Source: Collimonas sp. PA-H2
Lineage (GTDB): Bacteria > Pseudomonadota > Gammaproteobacteria > Burkholderiales > Burkholderiaceae_D
Assembly: GCF_002564105.1 (NCBI RefSeq)
Contig: NZ_PDBX01000001.1
Location: 868,001-932,000, forward strand
Direction of reading: 5' to 3'
Length of the DNA stretch: 64,000 nt
Shown here: piece by piece, positions 28,407 to 36,871 of the stretch
Layout of the letters: every line of letters starts with the position of its first letter
How positions within the stretch are numbered: the first letter of the stretch is position 1
The notes under the pieces: model-generated
What the model saw: the letters and a program-made list of their open reading frames with translations, nothing else
Databases searched by the model: none
What the model was told of the DNA's origin: nothing
Position numbers and translations under genes: made by a program

Positions 28407-29354
28407 TCAGAATTTGTGGCAGGTGCAATTGCCCCAGCGGTACAGATGCATTTTGTGGAAGATGTGCTTGATCTCGTTCGGCACGCCGCCGAACAAGACT
28501 TCCGGCGCTGTCAGGCCGAACACGCCGAGGCTGATCGACGGCTCCAGCGCCACCACGGCATGCCAGGTGCGCTTGGGAATGAACAAGGCGTCGCCCGCTT
28601 CCACCCTGGCATACAAACCCTGAGTCTTTTCAAATTCCTTGAGCTGTTCCGGCTGCTGGTCCAGGCGCGAGATATTGATGTCGCTCAGGATCGCGCCCCA
28701 ATCGAATTTCTGGGAGATGCACATGTGCGGCGTATTCTCGGGCGGGAACAGGATGAACTCCTTGCTGCCGCGCACCTGGCAAAACCAGTTGTGCGGGAAG
28801 TCGTAGTGCAGGCCGGTGACGGTGTTGGCCGGCCCCATGAATACGTATTCCCAGGTCCAGCGCCAGCCCGGCCACAGATCCTTGATCGAGAAATCGTGGC
28901 GCAGCGCCGGAAATTCGTCGAGGATGTTCCACTGCGCCAGATACATGCGGTCCGGCTGGAACGATTGCATATGCGACCAGTCGAGAAAGAATTTCTCTCC
29001 CGCCGACAGCAGATGGCGACGGCGGTCCGACAGCAAGCCGACATCGTCCGCCAGCGGCTGCCTGGCCAGCTGCGCCAGCTCCTGCAGATAGGGGCCGACC
29101 GGCATCACCGGCCGGTGCCGGGTCTGACCCTGTTCCACCAGGCCGTTCTGGAATTTTACCTGCGTCTCGCCGCCGTCCTTGTAGCGCAGCGCCGCCATCT
29201 GTTCGAACGACCAGTTGTGCTGCGCCGGCCAGTTGCGCAATGCGCCTTTCACCAGCAACGGCCGGGTGCGGGCGCCGAAGCCGCCGTCGCGCTGAAGCTG
29301 TTCGGCGTCGATCTGGTCGACTAGCTGGAAGGATGGACCGCGGATCGGAGTCAT
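28407..29354 (-). CDS. cupin-8 / JmjC-like 2-oxoglutarate-dependent oxygenase
   Basis: A 315-residue protein of the cupin_8 (FIH-like) group. The Fe(II) facial triad is visible as the His and Asp of GLHYDFPHNWF near residue 183 and the distal His of KRTWHAVVALE near residue 266; a 2-oxoglutarate-binding Lys is probably in RGSKEFILFPP. Family openings such as PLLVKGALRNWPA and NWSFEQMAALRYKDGG are clear. It probably hydroxylates a protein or small molecule. It is a single gene without an obvious partner. Confidence 0.82.
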   Translation of the reverse strand: MTPIRGPSFQLVDQIDAEQLQRDGGFGARTRPLLVKGALRNWPAQHNWSFEQMAALRYKDGGETQVKFQNGLVEQGQTRHRPVMPVGPYLQELAQLARQPLADDVGLLSDRRRHLLSAGEKFFLDWSHMQSFQPDRMYLAQWNILDEFPALRHDFSIKDLWPGWRWTWEYVFMGPANTVTGLHYDFPHNWFCQVRGSKEFILFPPENTPHMCISQKFDWGAILSDINISRLDQQPEQLKEFEKTQGLYARVEAGDALFIPKRTWHAVVALEPSISLGVFGLTAPEVLFGGVPNEIKHIFHKMHLYRWGNCTCHKF

Positions 29355-29458
29355 AGAAAAATAAGCAGAAAGTAGAGCAGGCTCAATCCTTTAGTTTAGC
29401 AGGATGCGTCGGGGAATTTTTGCCTGCGGCGTTTCCCCGGCACATGACCGTGCCGCGC

Positions 29459-30721
29459 TCAGAAATTGCGGATATCGTCCTGGATCATGCGGATCCGGTT
29501 GTCGCTGTTGAGGCGGTTGATCAGCTGGGCTTGCGCGGCCTGCCACAGCTGGTCGCGGTCCATCAGGTAACCTTCGGTGCGATAGCCGTACCTGCCGTTG
29601 CCGGGCACGTCGCCGTAATAGCTGATGGTGGTACGGCGGCTTTCCGCCACTTCGTTATAGCGCAGGTCCAGGTTAGGCACCCTGGTGACCGAGAGGTCGA
29701 GGCTGATCTGCATCGAGTTTTCTTCCACCACCACCCGACGGTTGAAACGATAGGTGCGCACCGCTGTCGTGCCGTCCTGATTCTTGACGTCGACATTCTC
29801 GCTGACGGCTTCCACGTATTGCCGCACCTTGGGCGGATAGTAGAGGTAGGACGTATTCAGGTACATGCCAAGGTCGGCCGCGCCGCCGCTCTGGTACTGG
29901 AAACGGGTGAAGCCGAGATCGAACAGCGCCAGCACGCTGCGGGTGATGTCGCTGCCGGGCTCGTTGCTGCTGACCTGCAGCACCACCGTGCCCATGGTGC
30001 GGTATTTGTCGGCCAGCGTTTGCGCATCCTTGTAAGCGCCGTGGTCGCGGTAGACCGTGTAGGCATTGTAGAAAGCCTGGCCGGCGTCGCGGTACATGGC
30101 GCGGCTGCGCTGCTGGTTGCGCGCCACCAGGTCCTGGCCCTGCTTGTAGAATTCGCCTGCGTCCTGGTTATCGGCGGCGAATTTGTATTTTTCGGCCAGC
30201 TTGGCGGCGTCCTTGTAAGGGCCATACACTTGAAACGTGTCGGCGGCGGCGGCGAAGCCGATGGCGGCCTGGCGGTTATCCTTGACGGCCGCTGCTGCGG
30301 TAGCTTTCAAGTAGTACTGGCCGGCCAGGTTTTCACGCAGCACGCGTTCCGGATAGCGCTCCGGCAGATCGGTGTATTTGGCGTAATAGCTGCGGCTCGC
30401 CAGTAAGGTGCGGATCTGCAGCAAGGCCGAATAGGCGGCGATTTTCTTGTCGTACTCGCGATCGGCGGCATGCAGGAGGGTGGATTCGTAGCTGGATTCA
30501 ATGATGCGGAAACGTTCGCGGATGCCGTTGCGCTCATCGCTGTCGTCGTAGCCGGCTTTCTTGTATTTCTCATCGAGATAAGAAATTGTCGATTTGACAC
30601 TGGCGACGTAGTCGCCTTTTTCAAACTGCGAAATCGAAGTCGACAAGGAGGCGCAACCGGCCAGCAGCAGCACGCAGCCGAAAAACAACAAGGCAGATAA
30701 GGCGGTCCTGATTTTTTGCAT
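29459..30721 (-). CDS. outer-membrane-type lipoprotein with TPR-like helices
   Basis: A 420-residue protein starting MQKIRTALSALLFFGCVLLL and the lipobox LAGC, so it is lipidated at the Cys around residue 25. The N-terminal half is predicted mainly helical with repeated Tyr/Ala-rich units (KYKKAGYDDSDERNGIRERF; YKFAADNQDAGEFYKQGQDL; AFYNAYTVYRDHGAYKDAQT) resembling degenerate TPR repeats. The C-terminal half is beta-rich. No family name is recognised. The ATG at 30721 was preferred over an upstream frame extension because it starts the signal peptide. Confidence 0.72.
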   Translation of the reverse strand: MQKIRTALSALLFFGCVLLLAGCASLSTSISQFEKGDYVASVKSTISYLDEKYKKAGYDDSDERNGIRERFRIIESSYESTLLHAADREYDKKIAAYSALLQIRTLLASRSYYAKYTDLPERYPERVLRENLAGQYYLKATAAAAVKDNRQAAIGFAAAADTFQVYGPYKDAAKLAEKYKFAADNQDAGEFYKQGQDLVARNQQRSRAMYRDAGQAFYNAYTVYRDHGAYKDAQTLADKYRTMGTVVLQVSSNEPGSDITRSVLALFDLGFTRFQYQSGGAADLGMYLNTSYLYYPPKVRQYVEAVSENVDVKNQDGTTAVRTYRFNRRVVVEENSMQISLDLSVTRVPNLDLRYNEVAESRRTTISYYGDVPGNGRYGYRTEGYLMDRDQLWQAAQAQLINRLNSDNRIRMIQDDIRNF

Positions 30722-30842
30722 GCATTTTCCTGTTAATGGCTCGCGTTGCATCAATGGCATGGAGCAATGGCAGATCTTAAGCGGAAGCAAAAGCGCGCGC
30801 AATCTTTACAGGTACGTATAAAGAGGCTGGAAAAGCTGCAGA

Positions 30843-30915
30843 TAAAAAAAGCCCGCCACCTTGCGGCAACGGGCTAAATATCAACATAGGAGAGGATAGG
30901 CTCCGATAGACAACT
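30843..30915 (-). ncRNA. candidate small RNA with anti-Shine-Dalgarno segment, copy 2
   Basis: Leftward, CCTATCCTCTCCTATGTTGA precedes ATTTAGCCCG and a hairpin whose loop side reads CCGCAAGGTGG, with AGCCCG/CGGGCT arms and seven T. The C/T-rich stretch, the AGCCCG stem, the CGCAAGGTG loop and the T-run all match the unit at 25558. A -10-like TAGAAT lies upstream, but no convincing -35 was found. It lies about 120 bp upstream of the lipoprotein start codon and is oriented toward that gene. Confidence 0.42.
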
Positions 30916-31029
30916 CATTCTAGTAAGAATCAAGCCTCGCCACACCTGTCATATTTAACAGGTTTACAAATCGGGAATCCTGTCATTCATTTACTAATCG
31001 ACAATTCGTTTCCGATAGTATTAAAGTAG

Positions 31030-31968
31030 TCATGCCAGCGCTGCAATGGCGTCGCGCAGCCATAGCAGGGCAGGATCGTTCTGATTGCGCGGGTGCCAGC
31101 AAGCGAACAAGGAAAAACCGCGTGCGGGGAACGGCAAGGCAAAACCATCCAGGCGGTCGCGATGACGCTGTAAAAAGCGGCTGGGCAAGGTCGCCACATA
31201 GTCGCTGTTGCACAACAAGTCCGGCACCAGCGTGAAATTCTGCACGGACAACATGACCTCGCGCTGCCGTCCCAGCAATTCCAGATGCTCGTCCATGAAA
31301 CCGTGAAAGCTGCCGCCGCTGGTGGACACCAGCACGTGCTGCAGCGCGCAGTACTGATCCAGGTCGAGCGCGCCGGCGCCGCGGTGATGGCCCTTGCGCT
31401 GCGCCATGACAAAGTGCTCGTCATAGATTTTGCGGACCTTCATGGACGCCGGCACCATGCGCTCCGAACCCAGCAGCAGATCGATCTCGGAGCGCTCCAG
31501 CTGGCTCGCCACCTGGCGCTGGTCGGCGCTGACGAAAGCGAGCCTGACGCCGCTGCCGGCCAGTTGCGGCAATTGCTCCATCAGGCGCAGGCCGAGCACA
31601 GCGGTGGCGTTGTCATTGGCGGCAATCACGAAGCGGCGGCTGTCCTGCCAGGGATCGAAGGCAGGACGCCGCCTGATCACCATCTGCAGATCGCTGAGCG
31701 CGGCGTGCAGCGGCGCAATCAGTCCCAGCGCGCGTGCACTCGGGGTCATGCCGCGGCCACTGTCGGCCGGTATCAGCAAGGGATCATCGAACACCTTGCG
31801 CAAGCGCGCCAGCTGGGTCGACACCGCCGGCTGCGTCAGGTGCAGGCGCGCCGCCGCCTTGGTGACGTTGCACTCCTCCAGCAAGGCGTCGAGCGACACC
31901 AGCAAATTCAAGTCTATCCCACGAAGATCAATCACCTTGATAGGTCCTATGTCATTAATTGATTTCAA
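31030..31968 (-). CDS. LysR-family transcriptional regulator
   Basis: A 312-residue regulator with N-terminal winged HTH (ALLEECNVTKAAARLHLTQP then AVSTQLARLRKVFDDPLL) and a C-terminal effector-binding domain beginning near residue 95 (FVIAANDNATAVLGLRLMEQ). The style resembles the NodD/PcaQ subgroup with the start sequence IDLRGIDLNLLVSLDALL. It is divergent from the MDR dehydrogenase gene 60 bp away, its most likely target. No T-N11-A operator stood out in the gap by eye. Confidence 0.85.
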   Translation of the reverse strand: MKSINDIGPIKVIDLRGIDLNLLVSLDALLEECNVTKAAARLHLTQPAVSTQLARLRKVFDDPLLIPADSGRGMTPSARALGLIAPLHAALSDLQMVIRRRPAFDPWQDSRRFVIAANDNATAVLGLRLMEQLPQLAGSGVRLAFVSADQRQVASQLERSEIDLLLGSERMVPASMKVRKIYDEHFVMAQRKGHHRGAGALDLDQYCALQHVLVSTSGGSFHGFMDEHLELLGRQREVMLSVQNFTLVPDLLCNSDYVATLPSRFLQRHRDRLDGFALPFPARGFSLFACWHPRNQNDPALLWLRDAIAALA

Positions 31969-32028
31969 ATATACGTCGGCGCGCCTTAGAGTTCAATCAT
32001 CGTCATCACAATTACACAGGAGAGCGGC

Positions 32029-33096
32029 ATGAAAGCATGGATGTTCAACCGTAACGAACTGACACTGGCGCTGCAGGATACGGCGCAACCCGAACTGCGC
32101 GCCGGCGCCGCGCTGGTGCGCATGGAGGCGGTGCCACTGCTGAGCTATACGCGCAATTATGTGCAAGGCAAGCTGCCCTACGCTTACCCGCCCAGCCCGT
32201 TTACCCCGGGCACCAACGGCATCGGCCGCATCGTCGCGGTCGGCGCCGGCGTGCGGTCGCTGCGACCGGGACAGCGAGTCGCCGTCAACCCTTACTGGAT
32301 CGCCGACGAGGCGATGGCGGAACCGCCGCAAGTATTGATCGGACTGACCGGCATCAGTGCCGACAGCGCCCCCATGCTGGCGGAATACCCGCACGGCAGC
32401 TGGCGCGAAGTTGCGGATTTTCCTGCCTCCACCCTGCTGCCGTTGGACGGGCTCGATCACGTGGCGGCGGAACGGCTGGCGCTGCTGGCGAAATTCATTA
32501 TCCCCTTCGGCGGCTTGCGCCGCGGCCGCCTCAGCGCCGGCGAAACGGTGGCGATCAACGGCGCCGGCGGCTACTTCGGCTCCGCCGCCGTGCTGGCCGC
32601 GCTGGCGCTGGGCGCCGCCCGGGTGATCGCCCTCGGCCGCAATGCGCAAGCCTTGCAGCAACTGGTAGAACTGGGCAAAGGACGGGTGCTGGCGGTGCTG
32701 CTGACTGGCGAGGTTGCAGGCGATGCGGCGGCCATCCGCGCCGCTGCCGGCGGCGGCGTCGCGCTGGGATTGGACATGGTCGGCCAGGCCGCCGATGCCG
32801 ACAGCACCCTGGCACTGCTGCACAGTCTGCAGCGCGGCGGCCGGCTGGTGCTGATGGGCAGCATGCAGGTGAACCTGCCGCTGCCGTATGGCGAGATGCT
32901 GCTGAATAACTGGGAATTGATAGGCCACTTCATGTACAGCTCGGCCGATTATCTGGCGTTGCTGTCGCTGGTGCGGGCTGGCTTGCTGCCGCTGGATGCC
33001 GTGGAGCTGAAAACCTTTGCGTTTTCCGCGCTGGAAGCGGCGATCGACCATGCCGCGCAGATGAAGGGCCTGCAGGCGACGGTGGCGCTGTTTTGA
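32029..33096 (+). CDS. medium-chain dehydrogenase/reductase (zinc-independent alcohol dehydrogenase-like)
   Basis: A 355-residue MDR-superfamily oxidoreductase. The N-terminal GroES-like domain includes PFTPGTNGIGRIVAVGAGVR, and the Rossmann cofactor site is GETVAINGAGGYFGSAAVLA near residue 175. The Cys/His set that binds catalytic zinc in classical alcohol dehydrogenases is not evident, so a quinone-oxidoreductase-like enzyme is more likely. It sits opposite the LysR gene and probably forms a regulator-target pair. The substrate is unknown. Confidence 0.82.
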   Translation: MKAWMFNRNELTLALQDTAQPELRAGAALVRMEAVPLLSYTRNYVQGKLPYAYPPSPFTPGTNGIGRIVAVGAGVRSLRPGQRVAVNPYWIADEAMAEPPQVLIGLTGISADSAPMLAEYPHGSWREVADFPASTLLPLDGLDHVAAERLALLAKFIIPFGGLRRGRLSAGETVAINGAGGYFGSAAVLAALALGAARVIALGRNAQALQQLVELGKGRVLAVLLTGEVAGDAAAIRAAAGGGVALGLDMVGQAADADSTLALLHSLQRGGRLVLMGSMQVNLPLPYGEMLLNNWELIGHFMYSSADYLALLSLVRAGLLPLDAVELKTFAFSALEAAIDHAAQMKGLQATVALF

Positions 33097-33114
33097 GCGA
33101 CGGCGGGAGATGCG

Positions 33115-33525
33115 CTAGCGCGTGGCCGACCATTCATTGGCCAGGAACTCGCGCCAGGGTTCGAAATACTTTTCGCGCCAGCCTTTCTTGACCTCCTCGT
33201 AATCCTGCTCGGGCACGTCCAAGTGGACCAGGTCGATGCGGCCGTGCTCGCCCTGCGGATGGAAGGACAGGAACAGGATGGAGTCCGGATCGTCGGCGGC
33301 AAACGCCGGCGAGCGCCAGGTATGCACGATCAGCCGCGGCTTTACCACCTGCAGCATGACGCCGCTGAGGGCGCCGTCGAAGGCCTGGAACTGGTCGCCG
33401 GCTTCGGCGCCTATGGCTGCCGGCAAGCCGGTGATGGCCTGGTGCAGCTGCGGATCGAGATACATATCGAACAGTGCTTCCGCCGACGCCTTCAGGACCA
33501 CGGTTTTATAAATCACATTGCGCAT
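33115..33525 (-). CDS. SRPBCC / START-like domain protein
   Basis: A 136-residue protein with the AHSA1/polyketide-cyclase-like fold: TVVLKASAEALFDMYLDPQ at the start, AFDGALSGVMLQVVKPRLIV, and the end helix EEVKKGWREKYFEPWREFL. Such proteins bind hydrophobic ligands or act in stress responses. The ATG at 33525 (MRNVIYK) fits the family start better than the one 17 codons upstream. It is convergent with the MDR gene. Confidence 0.78.
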   Translation of the reverse strand: MRNVIYKTVVLKASAEALFDMYLDPQLHQAITGLPAAIGAEAGDQFQAFDGALSGVMLQVVKPRLIVHTWRSPAFAADDPDSILFLSFHPQGEHGRIDLVHLDVPEQDYEEVKKGWREKYFEPWREFLANEWSATR

Positions 33526-33673
33526 GCTGGTTCTTCCTTCAGGCGATAGGCGAAGCATCAGATCAACAAGCGCCATGGACTATCCGGATTTCCTGCAAAT
33601 GGCGCAACAAGCAATTCCTTGCCGCCGACGATGAAGGCAGCTGCGACAAAACTTTACCCTATTTTCAGGAAGT

Positions 33674-33898
33674 TCATTTCATTGCCCGCCGCATGCCGAC
33701 GTACAAGGCTTCCACCTTCTCGCGCGCCCATACCGTCTTGCGCAGGAATGTCAGGCTGGACTTGATGCTGGGGTCGCTCTTGAAACAACGGATGTCGATG
33801 CGCTGGCCCAGGCCTTCCCAGCCGTAATGCTCGACCAGTTCAGTCAGCATCGCTTCCAGCGTGACGCCGTGCAGGTGGTTATGTGTATTTTGTGTCAT
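33674..33898 (-). CDS. VF530-family (DUF2132) small DNA-binding protein
   Basis: A 74-residue protein containing the VF530 signature [20 protein letters not shown] and [20 protein letters not shown] with ARKKVE-like helices. The Vibrio fischeri VF530 structure showed a DNA-binding-like fold, but its function is unknown. Full family length. About 285 bp downstream of the lipase stop there is no other gene; that gap (33899-34183) contains nothing I can support. Confidence 0.85.
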   Translation of the reverse strand: MTQNTHNHLHGVTLEAMLTELVEHYGWEGLGQRIDIRCFKSDPSIKSSLTFLRKTVWAREKVEALYVGMRRAMK

Positions 33899-34183
33899 GT
33901 GCTTCTCGATCGGGATTCAGACTGGCATTTTACTTCTGCGCCTGCCGTTTGCGGCGCATTGCCGCTTTCCTTGCCGATGCACACAGTATTAAAGAAGTCG
34001 TGGAATTTGTCGTTAGCTGAATGACACTTATCCGAAAAGGTCTGGCGCCGGCGGCAATCTGGACCGGCATGTCTGAAACAGCGCAGCATGCATCGCTCTT
34101 CTGAACAGCCTGTCGAAAACCGGGTGGGCAAAAAAACTTGCCAACCCGGCCACTGAAACAGAACACGATCCGGCGCTAAGCGC

Positions 34184-35527
34184 TCAAGGCTGCAGATTGG
34201 CCCTGTAGAAGGCCGTCACCGCATCGGCCAGCAATTTGTGCGTATGCGTGGTCGGATGCAGGGTGTCCCAGAACACGAAACTATCCGGATTGCTGCACTG
34301 TGAGCGCGCGCTCTGCTTGCTCAGATAGTTCGTGCTGGAATCGGTATTGATGTTGAGGCAGGACTGGGTGGTGTTGCTGACCTGGTATTTGGCCGGATTG
34401 GCTAGCAGGTCGTTGAACAAGGCATAGGTATCGTACAGCTGGATATGCAGGGTGCTGCCGTATTGCGCCTGCAGCGAGCTGACCAGCACGCTCAGGCGGT
34501 TGTTGAGGTCGATCACCTGCGCCGCCACCGTCGGCCCGGTGGTCTTGATGCCGAACACCGGCGCCTTGGAAACGTCCGGCAGCTTCAGCAGCAGGATATT
34601 GCGGGCGCCGGACTGGATCAAGCTTTGCAGGGCCTGGGTTTCGCCGCTGATCACCTGGTCCACCGTGCTGTTGTAATTGACCAGGTCGTTGCCGCCGATC
34701 AGCAAGGTGAACAAAGTATTTTGCGGCTGGTAGTTCTGCGCCTTCTGCATATAGCTGACATACGACTGCACCTGCTGGATCACGCCTGGAATCACCAATT
34801 TTTGCGTGTCGACGCCGGCGCCGCCGATGGCCCAGTTATACAAGGGCAGCTGCAGGTTGTTGGCGAAATACTCCACCCAGTTGTTGCCGTTGCTGAAGCG
34901 GCCGAGGAACCAGCTGCTTGAATTCGGCAAGGTCCATTGCGAGGCGTTGAAGATGTTCTGGGTGTCGGACAGGCTGTCGCCAAAGGCGACGATCTTGTTG
35001 ATGCCGTTCTGCGCCACGCTGTCGTTGGTCCAGACCGTGTAGTTGAATGACAGCGCATTGTCGGCGGCGGCCACCATCGCCACCGGCTGGCTGATGCCCT
35101 TGGCGCTGAGCGTGCTCTGGCATACCGATTGCAGCGTACTTTGCGCCACATCGCTGTAGAACATGTTTTCCCAGTTCAGCAAGCCGCCTGCCCACCAGTA
35201 GCCGTTGATGCGGTAGTAGTCGCCGCTGGAAGGATCCAGGCCCCAGGCATAAGTCGTGGTCGGCTTGCTTGCATCGTTGCCGGTGCGGTACCAGCAGCGC
35301 AGGTAAGTGTAAGTGCTGGTGCTGGTGGCATTGGCCACCGCGGCGCCGGTAGTCAGGCTGCGCGCAGCCGGCTTGCGGGCCGGCTTCTGCTTCAGCAGCT
35401 GTTCCTTGGAAAGCGGTCCGGAGGACGACAGATGATGGGTGTAGGCGGGATCGGGTTTCACATCGGCGGCGACTTGCGCCATCGCCATATTCGAACACAA
35501 AGCACAAAATACAAACAGAGTTTTCAT
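34184..35527 (-). CDS. secreted GDSL/SGNH lipase, thermolabile-hemolysin-like
   Basis: A 447-residue secreted protein with signal peptide MKTLFVFCALCSNMAMA. The catalytic domain from residue 180 carries block I GDSLSD with Ser185, block III GGND (278-281), and block V DTLHPTTHTH with Asp421 and His424, a complete triad. The N-terminal 160 residues contain Cys/Trp-rich strands (RCWYRTGND, GYWWAGGLLNWENMF) similar to the domain preceding the lipase domain in Vibrio TLH and related phospholipase/acyltransferases. It probably cleaves phospholipids outside the cell. Monocistronic. Confidence 0.85.
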   Translation of the reverse strand: MKTLFVFCALCSNMAMAQVAADVKPDPAYTHHLSSSGPLSKEQLLKQKPARKPAARSLTTGAAVANATSTSTYTYLRCWYRTGNDASKPTTTYAWGLDPSSGDYYRINGYWWAGGLLNWENMFYSDVAQSTLQSVCQSTLSAKGISQPVAMVAAADNALSFNYTVWTNDSVAQNGINKIVAFGDSLSDTQNIFNASQWTLPNSSSWFLGRFSNGNNWVEYFANNLQLPLYNWAIGGAGVDTQKLVIPGVIQQVQSYVSYMQKAQNYQPQNTLFTLLIGGNDLVNYNSTVDQVISGETQALQSLIQSGARNILLLKLPDVSKAPVFGIKTTGPTVAAQVIDLNNRLSVLVSSLQAQYGSTLHIQLYDTYALFNDLLANPAKYQVSNTTQSCLNINTDSSTNYLSKQSARSQCSNPDSFVFWDTLHPTTHTHKLLADAVTAFYRANLQP

Positions 35528-35756
35528 TGCTGGATTCCTTGTTTTGTCTTGCTATCTTTGGATCACTGGAAGGTCCGGCGCAGGCTGCAATGCCAGCGCC
35601 GGCAACGAAACGGCACACTGTCGCCGGTCACGAGCGCAATTGGCGGTCGCAAGACGGCAGCAAAGGCATGCCCGGGCGAATATTGGCACGTAGCAACAAT
35701 TAAAAATTGACAATATCGGCCATTAGATTTTTGCTTCTAATTCCCGTTTTACCGAA

Positions 35757-36065
35757 TACTTACCCACAGATTTTGTGGACAGGATTGTTGATAACCTTGC
35801 TGCAATTTAGCTATATGCTTGATTTTTATAAGATTTTTCTCACTGCTCAGCTTCTGCCTCCGGACTTACCCACAGATTTTGTGGACAGCATTGTTGATAA
35901 CTACCGGGTAATTTAATTAAGCCATTGATTTATAAGGAATTTTTATCGTTGCTCAGTTTCACTCTGTATACTTACCCACAGATTTTGTGGACAGTCCTGT
36001 TGATAACTACCAAGTGATTTAGCTAAGTGACTGATCTGTATAGGATTTTTAGCCATGCTCAGATT
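35757..36065 (+). repeat. three 106-bp tandem repeats rich in DnaA-box-like 9-mers
   Basis: Each unit starts with TTACCCACAGATTTTGTGG at 35760, 35866 and 35972, an exact 106-bp period, followed by CTGTTGATAAC or ATTGTTGATAAC about 25 bp on, then an AT-rich tail ending near GCTCAG. TTACCCACA differs from the DnaA consensus TTATNCACA at one position, and TTATCAACA (reverse of TGTTGATAA) also at one position. Each unit therefore offers three box-like sites. Single copies lie at 25391 and 40176. No replication gene is nearby. Confidence 0.85.
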
Positions 36066-36100
36066 ACGGCGCAAGCCGCTTCCGGCGGCGCCGGCATTTG

Positions 36101-36117
36101 TTTAAGAATCATTTAAT
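36101..36117 (+). promoter_or_regulatory. PmrA/QseB-type box upstream of the two-component operon
   Basis: TTTAAG (36101-36106), five bases, TTTAAT (36112-36117): two half-sites of the pattern YTTAAK 11 bp apart, ending 90 bp before the response regulator start. This spacing is the binding mode of OmpR-family regulators of the PmrA/QseB branch and suggests autoregulation. Confidence 0.66.
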
Positions 36118-36207
36118 TCAATCCGGCTAAACTGCTGCAATTGGCGGCGCCATGATTTGATTTCGTGGAAATCAGCGCCCGCGGTTTTTTTCTAGGGAGC
36201 TGGAGCT

Positions 36208-36864
36208 ATGCGTTTGCTGTTGGTGGAAGACGACCTGATGGTGGGCGAAGCCGTGCGCAAGGGATTGCGCCAGGATGGCTTTGCGCTCGACTGGGTGCAG
36301 GACGGCGTCGCCGCACTGAGCGCGCTGGCGCAGGAAGATTATCAGCTGCTGCTGCTGGATCTCGGCCTGCCGCGCAAGAATGGCCTGGAAGTGCTGAAGT
36401 CGCTGCGCGCCGGCGGCAACCAGCTTCCGGTGCTGATCCTGACCGCGCGCGACGCGGTGTCGGACCGGGTAGCCGGCCTCGACGCCGGCGCCGACGATTA
36501 CCTGGTCAAACCGTTCGACCTGGAAGAACTGGCGGCACGCATCCGCGCCCTGCTGCGGCGGCAGTCGGGACGCGCCGAACCGCTGGTGGAACTGGGAGGA
36601 CTGATCCTCAATCCGGCCACCCACGAAGTCACGCTGGACGGCCAGCAGGTCAATCTGTCGGCGCGCGAGTTCGCCCTGCTGCGGGCTTTCCTCGACCGCC
36701 CCGGCGTGGTGCTGTCGCGCGCCCAGCTGGAAGAAAAAATGTACGGCTGGGACGACAGCATAGAAAGCAACGCGGTCGAGGTTTACATCCACGCCTTGCG
36801 CAAAAAGCTGGGCAGCAATTTCATCAAGAATGTGCGCGGCATCGGCTACATGGTGGCTAAATGA
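36208..36864 (+). CDS. OmpR-family response regulator (QseB/PmrA type)
   Basis: A 218-residue regulator. The receiver domain has the acidic pair in LVEDDLMVGEAV, phospho-acceptor Asp51 in LLLLDLGLPRKNG, conserved Thr in LILTARDAVSD and Lys in YLVKPFDLEEL. The C-terminal winged helix (residues 125-218) has LSAREFALLRAFLDRPGVVL and ends VEVYIHALRKKLG, VRGIGYMV. It is co-transcribed with the histidine kinase seven bases downstream. Sites of its likely binding pattern occur upstream of its own gene, degP and the signal peptidase at 53851. Confidence 0.88.
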   Translation: MRLLLVEDDLMVGEAVRKGLRQDGFALDWVQDGVAALSALAQEDYQLLLLDLGLPRKNGLEVLKSLRAGGNQLPVLILTARDAVSDRVAGLDAGADDYLVKPFDLEELAARIRALLRRQSGRAEPLVELGGLILNPATHEVTLDGQQVNLSAREFALLRAFLDRPGVVLSRAQLEEKMYGWDDSIESNAVEVYIHALRKKLGSNFIKNVRGIGYMVAK

Positions 36865-36871
36865 GAGCAAC

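Noticed and set aside
35757..36065. CRISPR array
   Set aside because: The 106-bp units are repeats along their whole length without short unique spacers, and no cas genes are present.
35757..36065. Chromosomal or plasmid replication origin
   Set aside because: DnaA-box-like sites are present, but there is no dnaA, dnaN, gidA, rpmH, rep or parAB nearby; dispersed copies argue for a repeat family, with titration as the only replication-linked idea kept.
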